A stretch of DNA of 64,000 nucleotides from Leuconostoc pseudomesenteroides KCTC 3652 (GCF_014634745.1 NZ_BMBP01000006.1:1-64000); one strand, 5' to 3'. Positions 18,205 to 27,525 are shown, numbered from the stretch's first letter. Translations and numbers: made by a program. Notes: generated by a model from the letters alone, not told the origin.

Positions 18205-18241
18205 AAAGAACCAGCCACAATTTTGTGAGCTGGTTCTTTTT
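18203..18241. terminator. Bidirectional terminator
   Basis: AAAAAGAACCAGC / GCTGGTTCTTTTT, perfect 13-bp stem extended by CACAA/TTGTG. Serves the ATPase (+) and the 18249 gene (-). Confidence 0.95.
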
Positions 18242-18248
18242 GTACTGA

Positions 18249-18713
18249 TTATTTAAGTAATTGGTCTTGTGCGATGATAAATTGGGTGAGCGTTTCATCG
18301 TTAATACGCTGATTATGTTGTTTTAAAAAGCGTCGATACAAAAATCCAATTCTTGGTTGAAAAATAAATGTTGTTGGTGCGCTAAAGTCATCTTCTAATA
18401 GTTGATAAGTTCGAATGGCGCTTGCAATTAAAATTTGTTCTGCCTGATTTGCAATTAACGATAAGTCGTTAGTTTCTTCAAATAAAAATTGTTTCTCAGC
18501 AGCAGCTAATGCTTGCTGAAATTGATTGAGATTGTCTGGTTCGATAGCACTATCTTGAGCAACGCTCAGCATCGTTTGTTTAAAGCTGTCAATGGCAGCC
18601 GGTGTGGCAGCCGATGTTAATTCGAATCGTTCAAACGGCATACCGTTGGGCGTTGTGTGCGTTTCATAGTGAAACCATTGTGGATCAGTTACAAAGTAGG
18701 GGGTGTTAGTCAT
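18249..18713 (-). CDS. Hypothetical protein, third gene of the NatAB-like operon
   Basis: 154 residues, soluble, acidic, no signal peptide or helix long enough for a membrane. An aromatic N-terminus (YFVTDPQWFHYETH) is followed by probable alpha-helices with many Gln and Ala. Not recognised. It starts 24 bp after the ABC permease gene with a weak CAGG SD, so it is probably co-transcribed and may serve the exporter. Confidence 0.7.
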   Translation of the reverse strand: MTNTPYFVTDPQWFHYETHTTPNGMPFERFELTSAATPAAIDSFKQTMLSVAQDSAIEPDNLNQFQQALAAAEKQFLFEETNDLSLIANQAEQILIASAIRTYQLLEDDFSAPTTFIFQPRIGFLYRRFLKQHNQRINDETLTQFIIAQDQLLK

Positions 18714-18737
18714 GTTAAAATACCTGTTAATTAGTAA

Positions 18738-19958
18738 TCATTTTTTCAAAAGCTTTCCGGTAATTTGTTTCATGATGGGTTCGTCTGAATATGATAAGAC
18801 ATTTTTGGCATAAATACCTTGGCCAAACCAAGCTAATAGAATTAAGGAAATAAATGAAATACCAAGTGAAATCAAGGCAGTGGGCCAACCTTCAACATGT
18901 GTGACTAGCCGTACTGGCATCATGGATTGTGAGACAAATGGGACGTAGCTTAATGCGCGAATAGCGATGTTATTAGGCATAAACGTCATGAAATAACTAA
19001 ACATATAGCCAATCATAGCTAAAAATGAAATAGGTTGAACGGCTTGTTGAACTTGTGCGTTGTCATTAATTAACGAAGCAATCATCGCTGTCAATACCAA
19101 ATATAAGGCAACAGCAATGAGTATAAAGGCCAACGCATAGAGCATAAAGCCAGTTGTCACACCATTCAGATTAGACGTAATCATTTTGACAAAAACATTG
19201 TCTTTCAAAAAAATAACTGTAGCAAATCCGGCGATAAGATAAATCAGCATGTGCGTCAAGGCTAATAGAAAGACACCAATTAATTTACCAAAATACTGAA
19301 TGCGAGCAGAAGTGGCTGCCAACAAAATTTCCATGATGCGTGACGATTTTTCGTTGGCGATCGCGTTGGCAATCATTGAGGTATACCACATCACCACAAA
19401 CATCGTAATCACACCAATTGCAACTGCGATGGCGTAATTCGCACCCTCAGTATTGGCACCACTTTCAGACTGATTTGCTTGTTTTACAACGGTTTTGAAG
19501 TTAACCGGCTTCATGAAATCAGCGGTCTGTGCAGCAGTTAAGCCGTACTGCGTAGCCTTTTTGGCTTGTGAGAGTTGATTTAAAATAGTGGCAATATCGT
19601 CTTTTGGTACTTGTTCACTTTTTGGTTGGGTTGTCAGTGTCGCTGAATCTGACTTTAAAGTTAAGACACCATCCAAATTTTCTGATTTTAAGGCTTTGTC
19701 TGCTTGCTTTTCGTTAGTGATTTTGGATATCTTCATGTCCAAATTCTTTGCTGATTGAACAAAAGTAGCTCGTTCGCTGGTTTGACCGATAACGGCCACT
19801 GTGGGCGTTGTGTTGCCCTGCAATTGTGTTACACCAAAGGCGACACCACCAATGACGGCGACAAAAATTAAGGGAGATAGTACCAAAATCCAGTAACCAC
19901 GTGATTTGAAGTTAGCTCTTAGCGTATCTTTAATGACAATATTAAGTTGTTTAATCAT
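18738..19958 (-). CDS. natB: ABC-2-type permease, NatB/YhaP-like
   Basis: 406 residues. One N-terminal helix (GYWILVLSPLIFVAVIGGVAFG), a large extracytoplasmic loop (about residues 40-170), and a C-terminal block of about five helices. This is the NatB topology (Na+ efflux) also shared by other ABC-2 exporters. The start at 19958 is set by SD AGGAGG with 8-nt spacing; it overlaps the natA end by 8 bp. Substrate (Na+, drug or lipid) is not determined. Confidence 0.8.
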   Translation of the reverse strand: MIKQLNIVIKDTLRANFKSRGYWILVLSPLIFVAVIGGVAFGVTQLQGNTTPTVAVIGQTSERATFVQSAKNLDMKISKITNEKQADKALKSENLDGVLTLKSDSATLTTQPKSEQVPKDDIATILNQLSQAKKATQYGLTAAQTADFMKPVNFKTVVKQANQSESGANTEGANYAIAVAIGVITMFVVMWYTSMIANAIANEKSSRIMEILLAATSARIQYFGKLIGVFLLALTHMLIYLIAGFATVIFLKDNVFVKMITSNLNGVTTGFMLYALAFILIAVALYLVLTAMIASLINDNAQVQQAVQPISFLAMIGYMFSYFMTFMPNNIAIRALSYVPFVSQSMMPVRLVTHVEGWPTALISLGISFISLILLAWFGQGIYAKNVLSYSDEPIMKQITGKLLKK

Positions 19959-20844
19959 GAATAGCGACCTCCTGACGGAAAATGTCATCTAATGTCGGTG
20001 GTTGTTGGCTGAATGCTGGAATATAGCCATTTCTCGTTACTAAGTCAAAGACGCGACGTCCAGCAGCTTCATCAGATAAAATCAAATCAAAGCCGGTACC
20101 TTGTTTCGTGACAGTGGCGACGCCTTCAATTGCAGCCAATTCAGTTGCTGTTGTTGGCGATTCAACATACACGCGCGTCCGTCCAAATTGTTCACGGATA
20201 TTTTGGACGGGTCCTTGCAAGACCGTTTTACCGTTTTTAAGCATTGTTAGGTCATCAGAAATTTTTGTGACATTACTCATGTCGTGACTTGAAAAAATGA
20301 TCATAGCACCGTTATCACGCATACGGATGATTTCCGACATCATGAGACTGGTGTTGACTGGATCCAGACCTGAAAAAGGTTCATCCAAAATAATGAAGTC
20401 TGGCTCAAAAATCAAAGATGCAATCATCTGAACTTTTTGTGCGTTACCTTTCGATAAAGTCTGAACCTTATCTGTTGGTTTGCCAACAACATCTAAACGC
20501 TTCATCCATTGAATTAACGATGATTTGGCGTCAGCACGCGACATACCATGTAGTTCAGCAAAGTACAAAACTTGTTCCTCTACGGTACGCTTTTGGTATA
20601 AACCACGTTCTTCTGGCAAAAAACCAATACGTTGTTTGTCTAGTTGGGTGATTGGGTGGTTATCCCACAAAATTCTGCCTGAACTAGGTTGAATAAAGTT
20701 CAAGATCATACGAAATGTGGTCGTCTTTCCAGCGCCATTTTGGCCGATGAGACCCATGACTTTTCCAGGCGTTAAAGTCATATTCATATCAGCAACGGCA
20801 AGATGTGTACCGAATTTTTTGCTGATGTCAGTTAACTGAATCAT
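19951..20844 (-). CDS. natA: ABC transporter ATP-binding protein, NatA/YhaQ-like
   Basis: 297 residues. Walker A GLIGQNGAGKTT, signature LSKGNAQKVQ (variant of LSGGQ typical of the NatA group), Walker B FIILDEPFSGLDP, H-loop SSHD. The C-terminal DUF4162-like extension (VYVESPTTATELAAIEG) is usual for this subfamily. SD GGAGGAG lies before ATG 20844, so the upstream ATGs are rejected. First gene of the operon. Confidence 0.85.
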   Translation of the reverse strand: MIQLTDISKKFGTHLAVADMNMTLTPGKVMGLIGQNGAGKTTTFRMILNFIQPSSGRILWDNHPITQLDKQRIGFLPEERGLYQKRTVEEQVLYFAELHGMSRADAKSSLIQWMKRLDVVGKPTDKVQTLSKGNAQKVQMIASLIFEPDFIILDEPFSGLDPVNTSLMMSEIIRMRDNGAMIIFSSHDMSNVTKISDDLTMLKNGKTVLQGPVQNIREQFGRTRVYVESPTTATELAAIEGVATVTKQGTGFDLILSDEAAGRRVFDLVTRNGYIPAFSQQPPTLDDIFRQEVAIHD

Positions 20845-20869
20845 ATTAAACTCCTCCATGTTCATGTAA

Positions 20870-20918
20870 TCCTATGGTATAGGACCTCTCTTATACTCCA
20901 TTGTGACATAGTTAGCAA
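20870..20918 (-). promoter_or_regulatory. natAB promoter with a 15-bp palindrome
   Basis: Minus-strand -35 TTGCTA (20913-20918), 17-bp spacer, -10 TATAAG (20890-20895). A perfect palindrome TCCTAT-GGT-ATAGGA (20870-20884) sits at about +5 to +20, suitable for a repressor. No regulator gene is adjacent. Confidence 0.6.
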
Positions 20919-20938
20919 GCTAGAACAAGTTAAGATGG

Positions 20939-20967
20939 TTGCATTCTTGCAAAAAAAGAACTATAAC
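20939..20967 (+). promoter_or_regulatory. Promoter of the 69-aa gene
   Basis: TTGCAT (20939-20944), 17-bp spacer, TATAAC (20962-20967). Confidence 0.6.
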
Positions 20968-20994
20968 AGAGTTAAGTAAAGGGGGCCATAAATC

Positions 20995-21204
20995 ATGGCA
21001 GATGAAAAATTTGAAACTTTAGATATTCCAATGAATGAAGTATTTAGTTGGAGCGAGGACAAAACCCCACTACGTGATGCGCTGTGGAATCATTTCATGG
21101 AAGCCAGTAACAAAGATACTTTGTCAACATTGAAGCACTTGAAAGCATTTGAAAAAATGTCTTCTGACGAAGTGAAAACCGAAGCTGCTAAAGTACTACA
21201 ATAA
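20995..21204 (+). CDS. Small hypothetical protein (69 aa)
   Basis: Begins MADEKFETLDIPMNEVFSW. Acidic N-terminal half and a helical C-terminal half (STLKHLKAFEKMSSDEVKTE). No signal peptide, membrane helix or recognised domain. It has its own promoter, a strong SD (AAAGGGGG) and its own terminator, so it is probably a real, well expressed gene of unknown function. Confidence 0.75.
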   Translation: MADEKFETLDIPMNEVFSWSEDKTPLRDALWNHFMEASNKDTLSTLKHLKAFEKMSSDEVKTEAAKVLQ

Positions 21205-21218
21205 GTTAGGCAAAAGAA

Positions 21219-21251
21219 ATTCAAGCGGTGTGGAGCTGCTTGATTTTTTTT
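21219..21251 (+). terminator. Terminator of the 69-aa gene
   Basis: TCAAGCGG / CTGCTTGA stem (one mismatch) followed by T8. Confidence 0.75.
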
Positions 21252-21352
21252 GTCTATATTTTGGTCTTAATTAATTCACAAAACGCGCAAAGATACGCCA
21301 CAATGACTCGCTATAATAAAAGCATAAACTTTTAATGTAGAAGGAATAGGCG

Positions 21353-22381
21353 ATGAATTTTAAAAAAATAGGACTAATGTTAGCAGTGACTGCAATAACG
21401 ATGGCACCATTATTAAGTACTGTTAATGCGGAAGATAACAGTGTTGGTTTGCGCGTTAGCGCCGTTCTGCCAGAAAATCAACGTTCAAACGACATTTCGT
21501 ATTTTGATTTGTTAGTTAAACCAAAGGATCAACAAACACTCGTTGTGAATGTAGTTAATACCACAAATAAGCCACAAACTGTGAATACAGCCGTGAGTGC
21601 TGCTACCACAAATGTCAATGGTGTCGTAGAATATGCCCCATCAAAGAACAAACTTGATCAGTCGGCGCCAATTGATATGGCAAAAATTGCGACTTTACCT
21701 AAGTCAATAGAAATCCCTGCCAATAGCTCAAAAAAATTAGAAGTAAAATTGACCATTCCTGATAAAAATTGGGATGGTGTTGTGGCTGGTGGTATTACGG
21801 TGACACAAGCCGAAGCAACTCAAAGCAGTAGTAACAAAAAAACCGGTGTCACCATTCGAAATCGTTATGCATACGCAATTGGTGTGTTGCTGCAAACAAA
21901 ACAGGATTCAACTGTAACTGAAAAATTGAATTTGGCTAAGGTAACTGCTGGTCAAATTGATGCACGCAATGCAATCATTTCCGAATTGCATAATACTTCC
22001 GAAACATATCTTAAGAAAGTATCTGTGACATCAAAAGTGACGCGTGTCAACAGCAGTAAAGTGCTATACGAAGCTAAGAAGAGCGATATGAAGGTTGCAC
22101 CAAGTTCGATTTTTAACTACCCAATCAATTTAAAAGGACATGCCTTTAAAGCGGGTCGTTATACAATGGATATGACTGTTAAATCTGAAAAAAGCACTTG
22201 GCATTTCAAGAAAAACTTTACTATTACAACTAAAGAAGCAAATGATTTGAATGCCAAGGATATTACAATTGTCCATGACGAAGGCTTCAATTGGTGGTGG
22301 ATTGTTTTGATTGTCGCTATCATACTAGCTCTGGGTGCCTATATTTGGAAACGTCGTCGTAATCAAACTAACAAGAATTAA
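21353..22381 (+). CDS. WxL-interacting protein (DUF916/DUF3324)
   Basis: 342 residues. Signal peptide (MNFKKIGLMLAVTAITMAPLLSTVNA), DUF916-type peptidoglycan-binding domain (SYFDLLVKPKDQQTLVVNV onward), DUF3324-type second domain (NRYAYAIGVLLQTKQ onward). A C-terminal membrane anchor (WWWIVLIVAIILALGAYIW) with a KRRR tail completes it. The family holds WxL-domain proteins at the cell surface. The partner WxL protein is 5.5 kb away at 27839, not directly adjacent as in typical csc clusters. Monocistronic. Confidence 0.9.
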   Translation: MNFKKIGLMLAVTAITMAPLLSTVNAEDNSVGLRVSAVLPENQRSNDISYFDLLVKPKDQQTLVVNVVNTTNKPQTVNTAVSAATTNVNGVVEYAPSKNKLDQSAPIDMAKIATLPKSIEIPANSSKKLEVKLTIPDKNWDGVVAGGITVTQAEATQSSSNKKTGVTIRNRYAYAIGVLLQTKQDSTVTEKLNLAKVTAGQIDARNAIISELHNTSETYLKKVSVTSKVTRVNSSKVLYEAKKSDMKVAPSSIFNYPINLKGHAFKAGRYTMDMTVKSEKSTWHFKKNFTITTKEANDLNAKDITIVHDEGFNWWWIVLIVAIILALGAYIWKRRRNQTNKN

Positions 22382-22384
22382 ACC

Positions 22385-22454
22385 AAAAAACCTAAAAATA
22401 AGTCCCACATCTCTGAAAGATAAAGAGTAGATGTGTGGCTTTTTTAGGTTTTTT
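22385..22454. terminator. Long nested bidirectional terminator
   Basis: Outer stem AAAAAACCTAAAAA / TTTTTTAGGTTTTTT and inner stem CCACATCT / AGATGTGTGG. It separates the convergent WxL-interacting and lectin genes. Confidence 0.9.
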
Positions 22455-22471
22455 GATATAAAATCATGACC

Positions 22472-24091
22472 TTATCGTTCGGCTAGTAGCGTGTAGTGTG
22501 CTAATAGTGTGACGACTTGGCTAAATGAAGATGATTCACTGGCTGGGCTTGGTTGAAAATTAGGCTGAGCAATTTCGTTAAAATCACCTACTGTGTCCTG
22601 AAATAATGCGTATGGTTGATTTTTGGAGACCACATGTTTCTTTTTGGGGGTTGTGACAGCGGGTGATTGTTTCCTGCTGGGTGTTCTTTCAGATTTAGGC
22701 GTGGTATTTTCAATAGTTGGTTGGCTAGTTGATGACGACTGAGGTGTTGCTTGTGGACTGATTGGATTTGTCTTTTGGTCTAGCTGTGCTAGTGCTTGGA
22801 TTGGGTTTGCAGCACTATCAGAGCGTGGGGCAATGTTCTGATTGATCACTGTTTGACTAGGCTTTTTGGCGAGGTGAATCGTGAAATGCCAAGCGGTGTT
22901 ATTGTCCTTTGGCAAAACAAAGCTTCCTGGCCAGTCCGTTTGAGAGATTGTGTAGTCCTTCAACTGTGTCAGGGTCATTATTGGTGAAAAATCAATTTGT
23001 TCACCGGTTTGTCCGGAAAAAATAGCCTTGCGTAGGATTTTTCCTTGGTATTCGAAGTTAATCGTAACGTACTGTGTTAGGGGCTCATAATAATAATCAA
23101 TGCTTTGGTTATCATGATAAGTAAAAATACCGCTGGTATTATTTGGTTGTGACACGAGTTTAAAGCCGGGCAATGATAGTGGCTTTGTTTGGTATGTGTC
23201 ATTGAGTGCGCCAGAAATTTTTTGTGAAGGCGCAATCAGATTGCCCGACTGGTCAAGATAATTGACAGTTAATGAGCTAGTAAAAGGGTGGTAATCGTTA
23301 TGATCAATAATAATTTGTTGCAGGTTATGATTCGCACCAGTTGAAGCCGAAAAGACCAAAGAGATAGGTTGCGCTAAGATCTTTTGGTCAGTGATTCTAT
23401 ATGACCAAGTTTTAGATTGATAGTTAATCAGAATGGTATGCGTACTAGCTTGGTACTTAATTTCAAGTGGCTCAAAGTCATTCGTATCATGCTGCGCTAT
23501 TTCTTTGGCATCTTTTGAAAATGTCTGGATAACGCCAGTCTCATCTGAACCAAAGAAAGCACCAAAAGGGATACCGTTTCCTTGCGTTTTGCCAAATTCT
23601 TCAGGGTCTTTAGTAAAGGAACCAGCATCATCGGAAGCGTTATAGAAAGTGTCTAGCTTGAAACCAAAGACATTGGCAATGCGTCCCAACCCAAAAGCGC
23701 CGCCGTTTGTATGATTGACTTGATCGATATGATCAAATGGTACTAATGCAAAGGCTAAGCCGTCGCCACCACCGCGTTGTTGATTTTTTGAACCTAAATT
23801 AACTTGAAGCGCCATTGAAAAATCTTGTGATAAATCGATGGGCGTATTTTGATATGCGGCCCCTGACAGGGCTGACTGATCTTCAGTTAATGTGAAAATG
23901 TTGCCCTTAATGACAGCAGAGCCATTGGTTGTAAAATGTGAGGTCAGCTGTTGCTGTGTCCAGTGATTTTGTGTGATTAGCACATTTGCATGGGCAATTG
24001 TCGCGGGAATGAGCTGGTTGACGGTTAATAAGGTCGAGCTGAAAGCTAAGAGATAATAAAGGCGATTGATTTTATTTTGCTTGTTCGTCAT
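22472..24091 (-). CDS. Secreted L-type (legume) lectin with MucBP-like repeats
   Basis: 539 residues. Signal peptide, then a bacterial L-type lectin domain (about 40-265). It has QRGGGDGLAFALVP with the conserved Asp, GGAFGLGRIANVFGFKLDTF (NVFGVEFDT-like metal/sugar region) and a SASTGANHNLQQI closing strand. Two MucBP-like modules follow (SLTVNYLDQSGNLI..., YVTINFEYQGK...), then a Ser/Thr/Pro/Gln-rich tail. No LPxT signal is present and the C-terminus (FSQVVTLLAHYTLLAER) is only weakly hydrophobic, so it may be released or held non-covalently. It overlaps the mga-like gene by 4 bp. Confidence 0.85.
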   Translation of the reverse strand: MTNKQNKINRLYYLLAFSSTLLTVNQLIPATIAHANVLITQNHWTQQQLTSHFTTNGSAVIKGNIFTLTEDQSALSGAAYQNTPIDLSQDFSMALQVNLGSKNQQRGGGDGLAFALVPFDHIDQVNHTNGGAFGLGRIANVFGFKLDTFYNASDDAGSFTKDPEEFGKTQGNGIPFGAFFGSDETGVIQTFSKDAKEIAQHDTNDFEPLEIKYQASTHTILINYQSKTWSYRITDQKILAQPISLVFSASTGANHNLQQIIIDHNDYHPFTSSLTVNYLDQSGNLIAPSQKISGALNDTYQTKPLSLPGFKLVSQPNNTSGIFTYHDNQSIDYYYEPLTQYVTINFEYQGKILRKAIFSGQTGEQIDFSPIMTLTQLKDYTISQTDWPGSFVLPKDNNTAWHFTIHLAKKPSQTVINQNIAPRSDSAANPIQALAQLDQKTNPISPQATPQSSSTSQPTIENTTPKSERTPSRKQSPAVTTPKKKHVVSKNQPYALFQDTVGDFNEIAQPNFQPSPASESSSFSQVVTLLAHYTLLAER

Positions 24092-25482
24092 TTTTTCTTT
24101 AACCTTATAATAAGTTCTGCAAGTGCCTGCCAGTCACTGATAGTTGGGGGTTTTTTCCAAATAACCTGTGGTGTAGCAATTCTATCAGATGGTGTGTCAG
24201 ACAAATAAATGTCGCCCTCTTCATAGGACCACTCTGTTATAAATTTGATACTGGCATGACTGATATGATCTTTAAGCATCGCTTCAATCATATGATTCGT
24301 AAAAGGTGAACCCGCAAAATTGACGATAATCGTAATGTTGTCAATTTTAGTGATGTCGATGTAATAAAAAATAATGCTGATGATATTTAAAATAAACGCG
24401 TTTAAATAGGTCGCAGGTATAATCTCTTCAGGTGAATTAATGGCAGGAAACATTGTCTCAACTGAATAGTAAATTGAAGGATAAATATCTTGAAAATATT
24501 GAGTTGATATGTTTTCTTGTGATATAAGCGCCCATTGATTGTTAGTTGTAAACTTTAAGCAATAACGTGCGGCAGCTTGGCTAATTTTTTCAGCATCTTG
24601 TGGTGTACATGACAGAATGTGCTCCTGTAATTTGGGCATTATAATCGTTGACAATCGTTCCAAAATGGGTTGAGCATAGTCAGTAAAAGCGATTGGGGCA
24701 GAAACTTCTAACAAATCAAAAATGTTGAGAGCACTTAGTAAGTGACAAAGCACAAAGTTGTCTTCAGGAATAGCTAAGTGCTGACTAATGGCGTTTGGGA
24801 TTTTGTCATCAACGTGAATATGTTGATCTTCTTGTTGAATGATTGGTGAGCAAATTTTTTGATTATGGGTCAGTTCATTCAAAAAAATACTAATGAGTAG
24901 GCGCTTTTTGTCTGCACCATGCGCATTGATATAGCCTTGAGAGATTAAAAATTGATTTACCTCTTGACTAGCTGTTTTGATGTAGTGATCAAAAGCAGGC
25001 GTTGTGTCGTAATGATTGAAGATGACAAACGCCGCTGAAATGACTGCTTCTGGTGAGTCAAGGTCAATTAGAGTCGATAGGGTATTTTTTTGAATAAAAA
25101 AGTAAGAGGTGTTCCAACCATATTCGGATTCCATATAGTTATAGTTGGGCATTTTACCAGAAATTAAGCGTTGCTCTAATAATAATTTGATTGGGGATAA
25201 TTCAAAAAAATAGCGTGATAGTTGATACAAATGGTAGCGCGTCAATGTCATAGTTTGATAAATAATCCCGCGCTTTAATTCAATCCAGTTAAAACCAAAT
25301 AAAACACTAATATCATTATTCAGTGAATCAAGTGATTCTCGGATCAAATAATCAGATACCTTGAACTGATTTGTTAAGTCGCGAAGCTCAAAAGTGGTTT
25401 GTTTATTTTCCAGTAGTGTGGATAATAATTTGAGCTTTAAAGCATCGTTTTTGTTAATAAATTCATTTAAGATTGAGGACAT
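24088..25482 (-). CDS. Mga-like transcriptional regulator
   Basis: 464 residues. An N-terminal winged-helix region (LKLLSTLLENKQTTFELRDLT) and an Mga HTH domain (YHLYQLSRYFFELSPIKLLLEQ) are followed by a central PRD-like region and a C-terminal EIIB-like fold (NITIIVNFAGSPF ... EGDIYLSDTP). Mga-type proteins activate surface-protein genes and answer to PTS phosphorylation. Co-transcription with the lectin (ATGA overlap) and nearby adhesins make those its likely targets. Confidence 0.8.
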   Translation of the reverse strand: MSSILNEFINKNDALKLKLLSTLLENKQTTFELRDLTNQFKVSDYLIRESLDSLNNDISVLFGFNWIELKRGIIYQTMTLTRYHLYQLSRYFFELSPIKLLLEQRLISGKMPNYNYMESEYGWNTSYFFIQKNTLSTLIDLDSPEAVISAAFVIFNHYDTTPAFDHYIKTASQEVNQFLISQGYINAHGADKKRLLISIFLNELTHNQKICSPIIQQEDQHIHVDDKIPNAISQHLAIPEDNFVLCHLLSALNIFDLLEVSAPIAFTDYAQPILERLSTIIMPKLQEHILSCTPQDAEKISQAAARYCLKFTTNNQWALISQENISTQYFQDIYPSIYYSVETMFPAINSPEEIIPATYLNAFILNIISIIFYYIDITKIDNITIIVNFAGSPFTNHMIEAMLKDHISHASIKFITEWSYEEGDIYLSDTPSDRIATPQVIWKKPPTISDWQALAELIIRLKKK

Positions 25483-25507
25483 AGTATCTTTCCGTTTGTA
25501 AGTATAT

Positions 25508-25560
25508 CAACCCTAGAGTTGGTATTACATTCATTATATTCCGATTGGTGTATCATGCAA
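25508..25560 (-). promoter_or_regulatory. Promoter and palindrome of the mga-lectin operon
   Basis: Minus strand -35 TTGCAT (25555-25560), 16-bp spacer, -10 TATAAT (25533-25538). An imperfect palindrome CAAC-C-CTAG-A-GTTG (25508-25521) lies in the leader and could be an autoregulatory site. Confidence 0.55.
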
Positions 25561-25590
25561 CAAAAAACCCATCAACTATTTTGATGAGCT
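25561..25590 (-). terminator. Terminator of the CnaB adhesin gene
   Basis: Minus-strand CTCATCAA / TTGATGGG stem with T6 tail. Confidence 0.8.
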
Positions 25591-25596
25591 TTGTTG

Positions 25597-27525
25597 TTAG
25601 TTGCGATACTTTTGATACCATATCAGAGTAATAGTAGTCATTACCAATGCTAAGCATACTAGAGGTACTGTCGTTTTAGCTTCTGCGCTAGTATTTGGCA
25701 AGTTCTGCTTTTCAGTAGCAGTTTCTAAAGTGCTAGTTGCGGACGAATTTGGAGTGACTGGTGAACTTGGGTCTATCGGTGTTGGGTTAACAGGTGTCAC
25801 TGGATCGATTGGTTCAGGTGTTGGCGTCAAATGATTGATTAGATTATAACCTGATACTTCCGTTTTATAGCCTGATACCTTGTCTTCAGTGATGTGATAA
25901 ACAATTTTTTTGCCGGTTTCGTCGTACTTTGGCAAATTAGTGAACTTGTATGCCCAGTTGTCTGCCGCGCTAACCGTTTTTGTTTGGATAATCTTATCAC
26001 CTATTAGCAAGTTAACTTTGATACTTTCAGGACGCAGACCAGCTTGATTGTTGCTGTCGTCCCAAGTTTTCGTTCCAGAAACTGTGGTGATATCAGATAG
26101 CGTGTTGGTAAAATTATTACCGTTCTGTGTTGAAACATAGTGATCAACTGCTTCTTCTTTGACAGTATAAGTATAGGCATCACCATTAGCATCATATTTT
26201 GGCAAATTAGTGAATGAATATTGCCAGTTTGTCTCTTCAGAAACGGATTTACTATCAATTTTTACACCATTTTGGTAAAGATCAACGATGATTGCGTCAG
26301 GACGTAATCCTTCAGCGTTGTTATCATCTTGCCAAGTTTTCGTTCCTGATACAGTTTCAGTGGTTTCGCCACCACCGCCACCACCATTATCTGGTGTATA
26401 GATATCTACGGTATGCGTTTCTATATTGTCACCAGTAAGCTGACCAGCATTTTCATACTTGGAAGATTGACCGCCATCGGTCGCACGAGAGTCATAATTA
26501 ATTAGAACGGTATCACTAAAATCACCAATATTGATATGGAATTGCGTGTCTGAATCGTAAGAGATTGCGTCAGCCGGCACATCACTACTTTTTGTGAAAT
26601 CTGTAAAAGTAGCGTTGTAAGAACCGTGAATTGCAGCCACTGTACCGTTGACAACTTGTTGATTGTCGCCAATGAAGTCTGTATAAACACCATTTTTAAT
26701 CTTTTCTTGTGTTAAATTCAGTCTCACTGTCCAATGAATAAGTGTTGGATCATTAGAATCAACTGTTCCCCATTTATACAAGACTTCATTTGGATCTGGT
26801 GTTGGATTACCATCAGGGTCAACATGAATGGTTTGACCATTTGTTCCCCAATCAATCGGTACATCTGTATCTTCTTCTACTTGGCTATGATTCCAGTGAA
26901 CCCAAATGTTGAAAGAACCACTTATACCATTTTTGGCTGATTCCGCTGCATAATCAGTGAATGTAATCGTTACTTTACCCGTTGTGTGATCAGCCACAGC
27001 ATGCCCAATGACATTGCCGGCAGCGTCCTTAATGTCAAATGTGACATCAGATTGCAATGTCAATACTGAAGGCACATTGACCGACATTGTATCTCCGGAC
27101 TTAATAGCAGTTCCTGCGGGAATGTTATAGTCCCAATGAGCTTGCATATTGTCATAAATCCCAAAATTTGTTTTGGGGTTGCCGTTCTCATCTTGTAATT
27201 CGGCGTGTGTTACGAACTGGTCACCCCAGTCTGTTTCTTTCAAGGCAGGCGCACGAGATTGTGCTTGTGTATTGGCTAATTGGTTGTTAGCTTTTTGATT
27301 TTGTGTGGTTGGTAAGCTTGATGACTTCTCAGCGTTGACTGGAAGCGTTGTTGCCTTTGTTGTTTCTTGTTGTTTGGCAACATCAGTTCTGTTATTGTTT
27401 GTGGTGCTTGATCGGGCAACTGGTGTTTCAGTTGTCGCACTCTGTGTGGCTGCAGCTATTGGGGTTGCAGCGAAAGTGCTCATCATGACCACTAAACTAA
27501 ACAGCGTGGTAAATTTTTTGAACAT
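25597..27525 (-). CDS. CnaB-repeat surface adhesin with LPNTS sorting signal
   Basis: 642 residues. Signal peptide (MFKKFTTLFSLVVMMSTFAATPIAAA), low-complexity linker, and an N-terminal adhesin region (about 100-395) of SdrG/Collagen-bind type (WGDQFVTHAELQDENGN, SGSFNIWVHWNHSQ). A Gly6 hinge leads to two CnaB domains with SGTKTW lysines and TVKEE / HITED glutamates expected for isopeptide bonds. Pro-rich spacer, LPNTSAEA, hydrophobic segment and KYRN tail end it. Start 27525 is fixed by SD AGGAG; the longer upstream frame has none. Confidence 0.9.
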   Translation of the reverse strand: MFKKFTTLFSLVVMMSTFAATPIAAATQSATTETPVARSSTTNNNRTDVAKQQETTKATTLPVNAEKSSSLPTTQNQKANNQLANTQAQSRAPALKETDWGDQFVTHAELQDENGNPKTNFGIYDNMQAHWDYNIPAGTAIKSGDTMSVNVPSVLTLQSDVTFDIKDAAGNVIGHAVADHTTGKVTITFTDYAAESAKNGISGSFNIWVHWNHSQVEEDTDVPIDWGTNGQTIHVDPDGNPTPDPNEVLYKWGTVDSNDPTLIHWTVRLNLTQEKIKNGVYTDFIGDNQQVVNGTVAAIHGSYNATFTDFTKSSDVPADAISYDSDTQFHINIGDFSDTVLINYDSRATDGGQSSKYENAGQLTGDNIETHTVDIYTPDNGGGGGGETTETVSGTKTWQDDNNAEGLRPDAIIVDLYQNGVKIDSKSVSEETNWQYSFTNLPKYDANGDAYTYTVKEEAVDHYVSTQNGNNFTNTLSDITTVSGTKTWDDSNNQAGLRPESIKVNLLIGDKIIQTKTVSAADNWAYKFTNLPKYDETGKKIVYHITEDKVSGYKTEVSGYNLINHLTPTPEPIDPVTPVNPTPIDPSSPVTPNSSATSTLETATEKQNLPNTSAEAKTTVPLVCLALVMTTITLIWYQKYRN

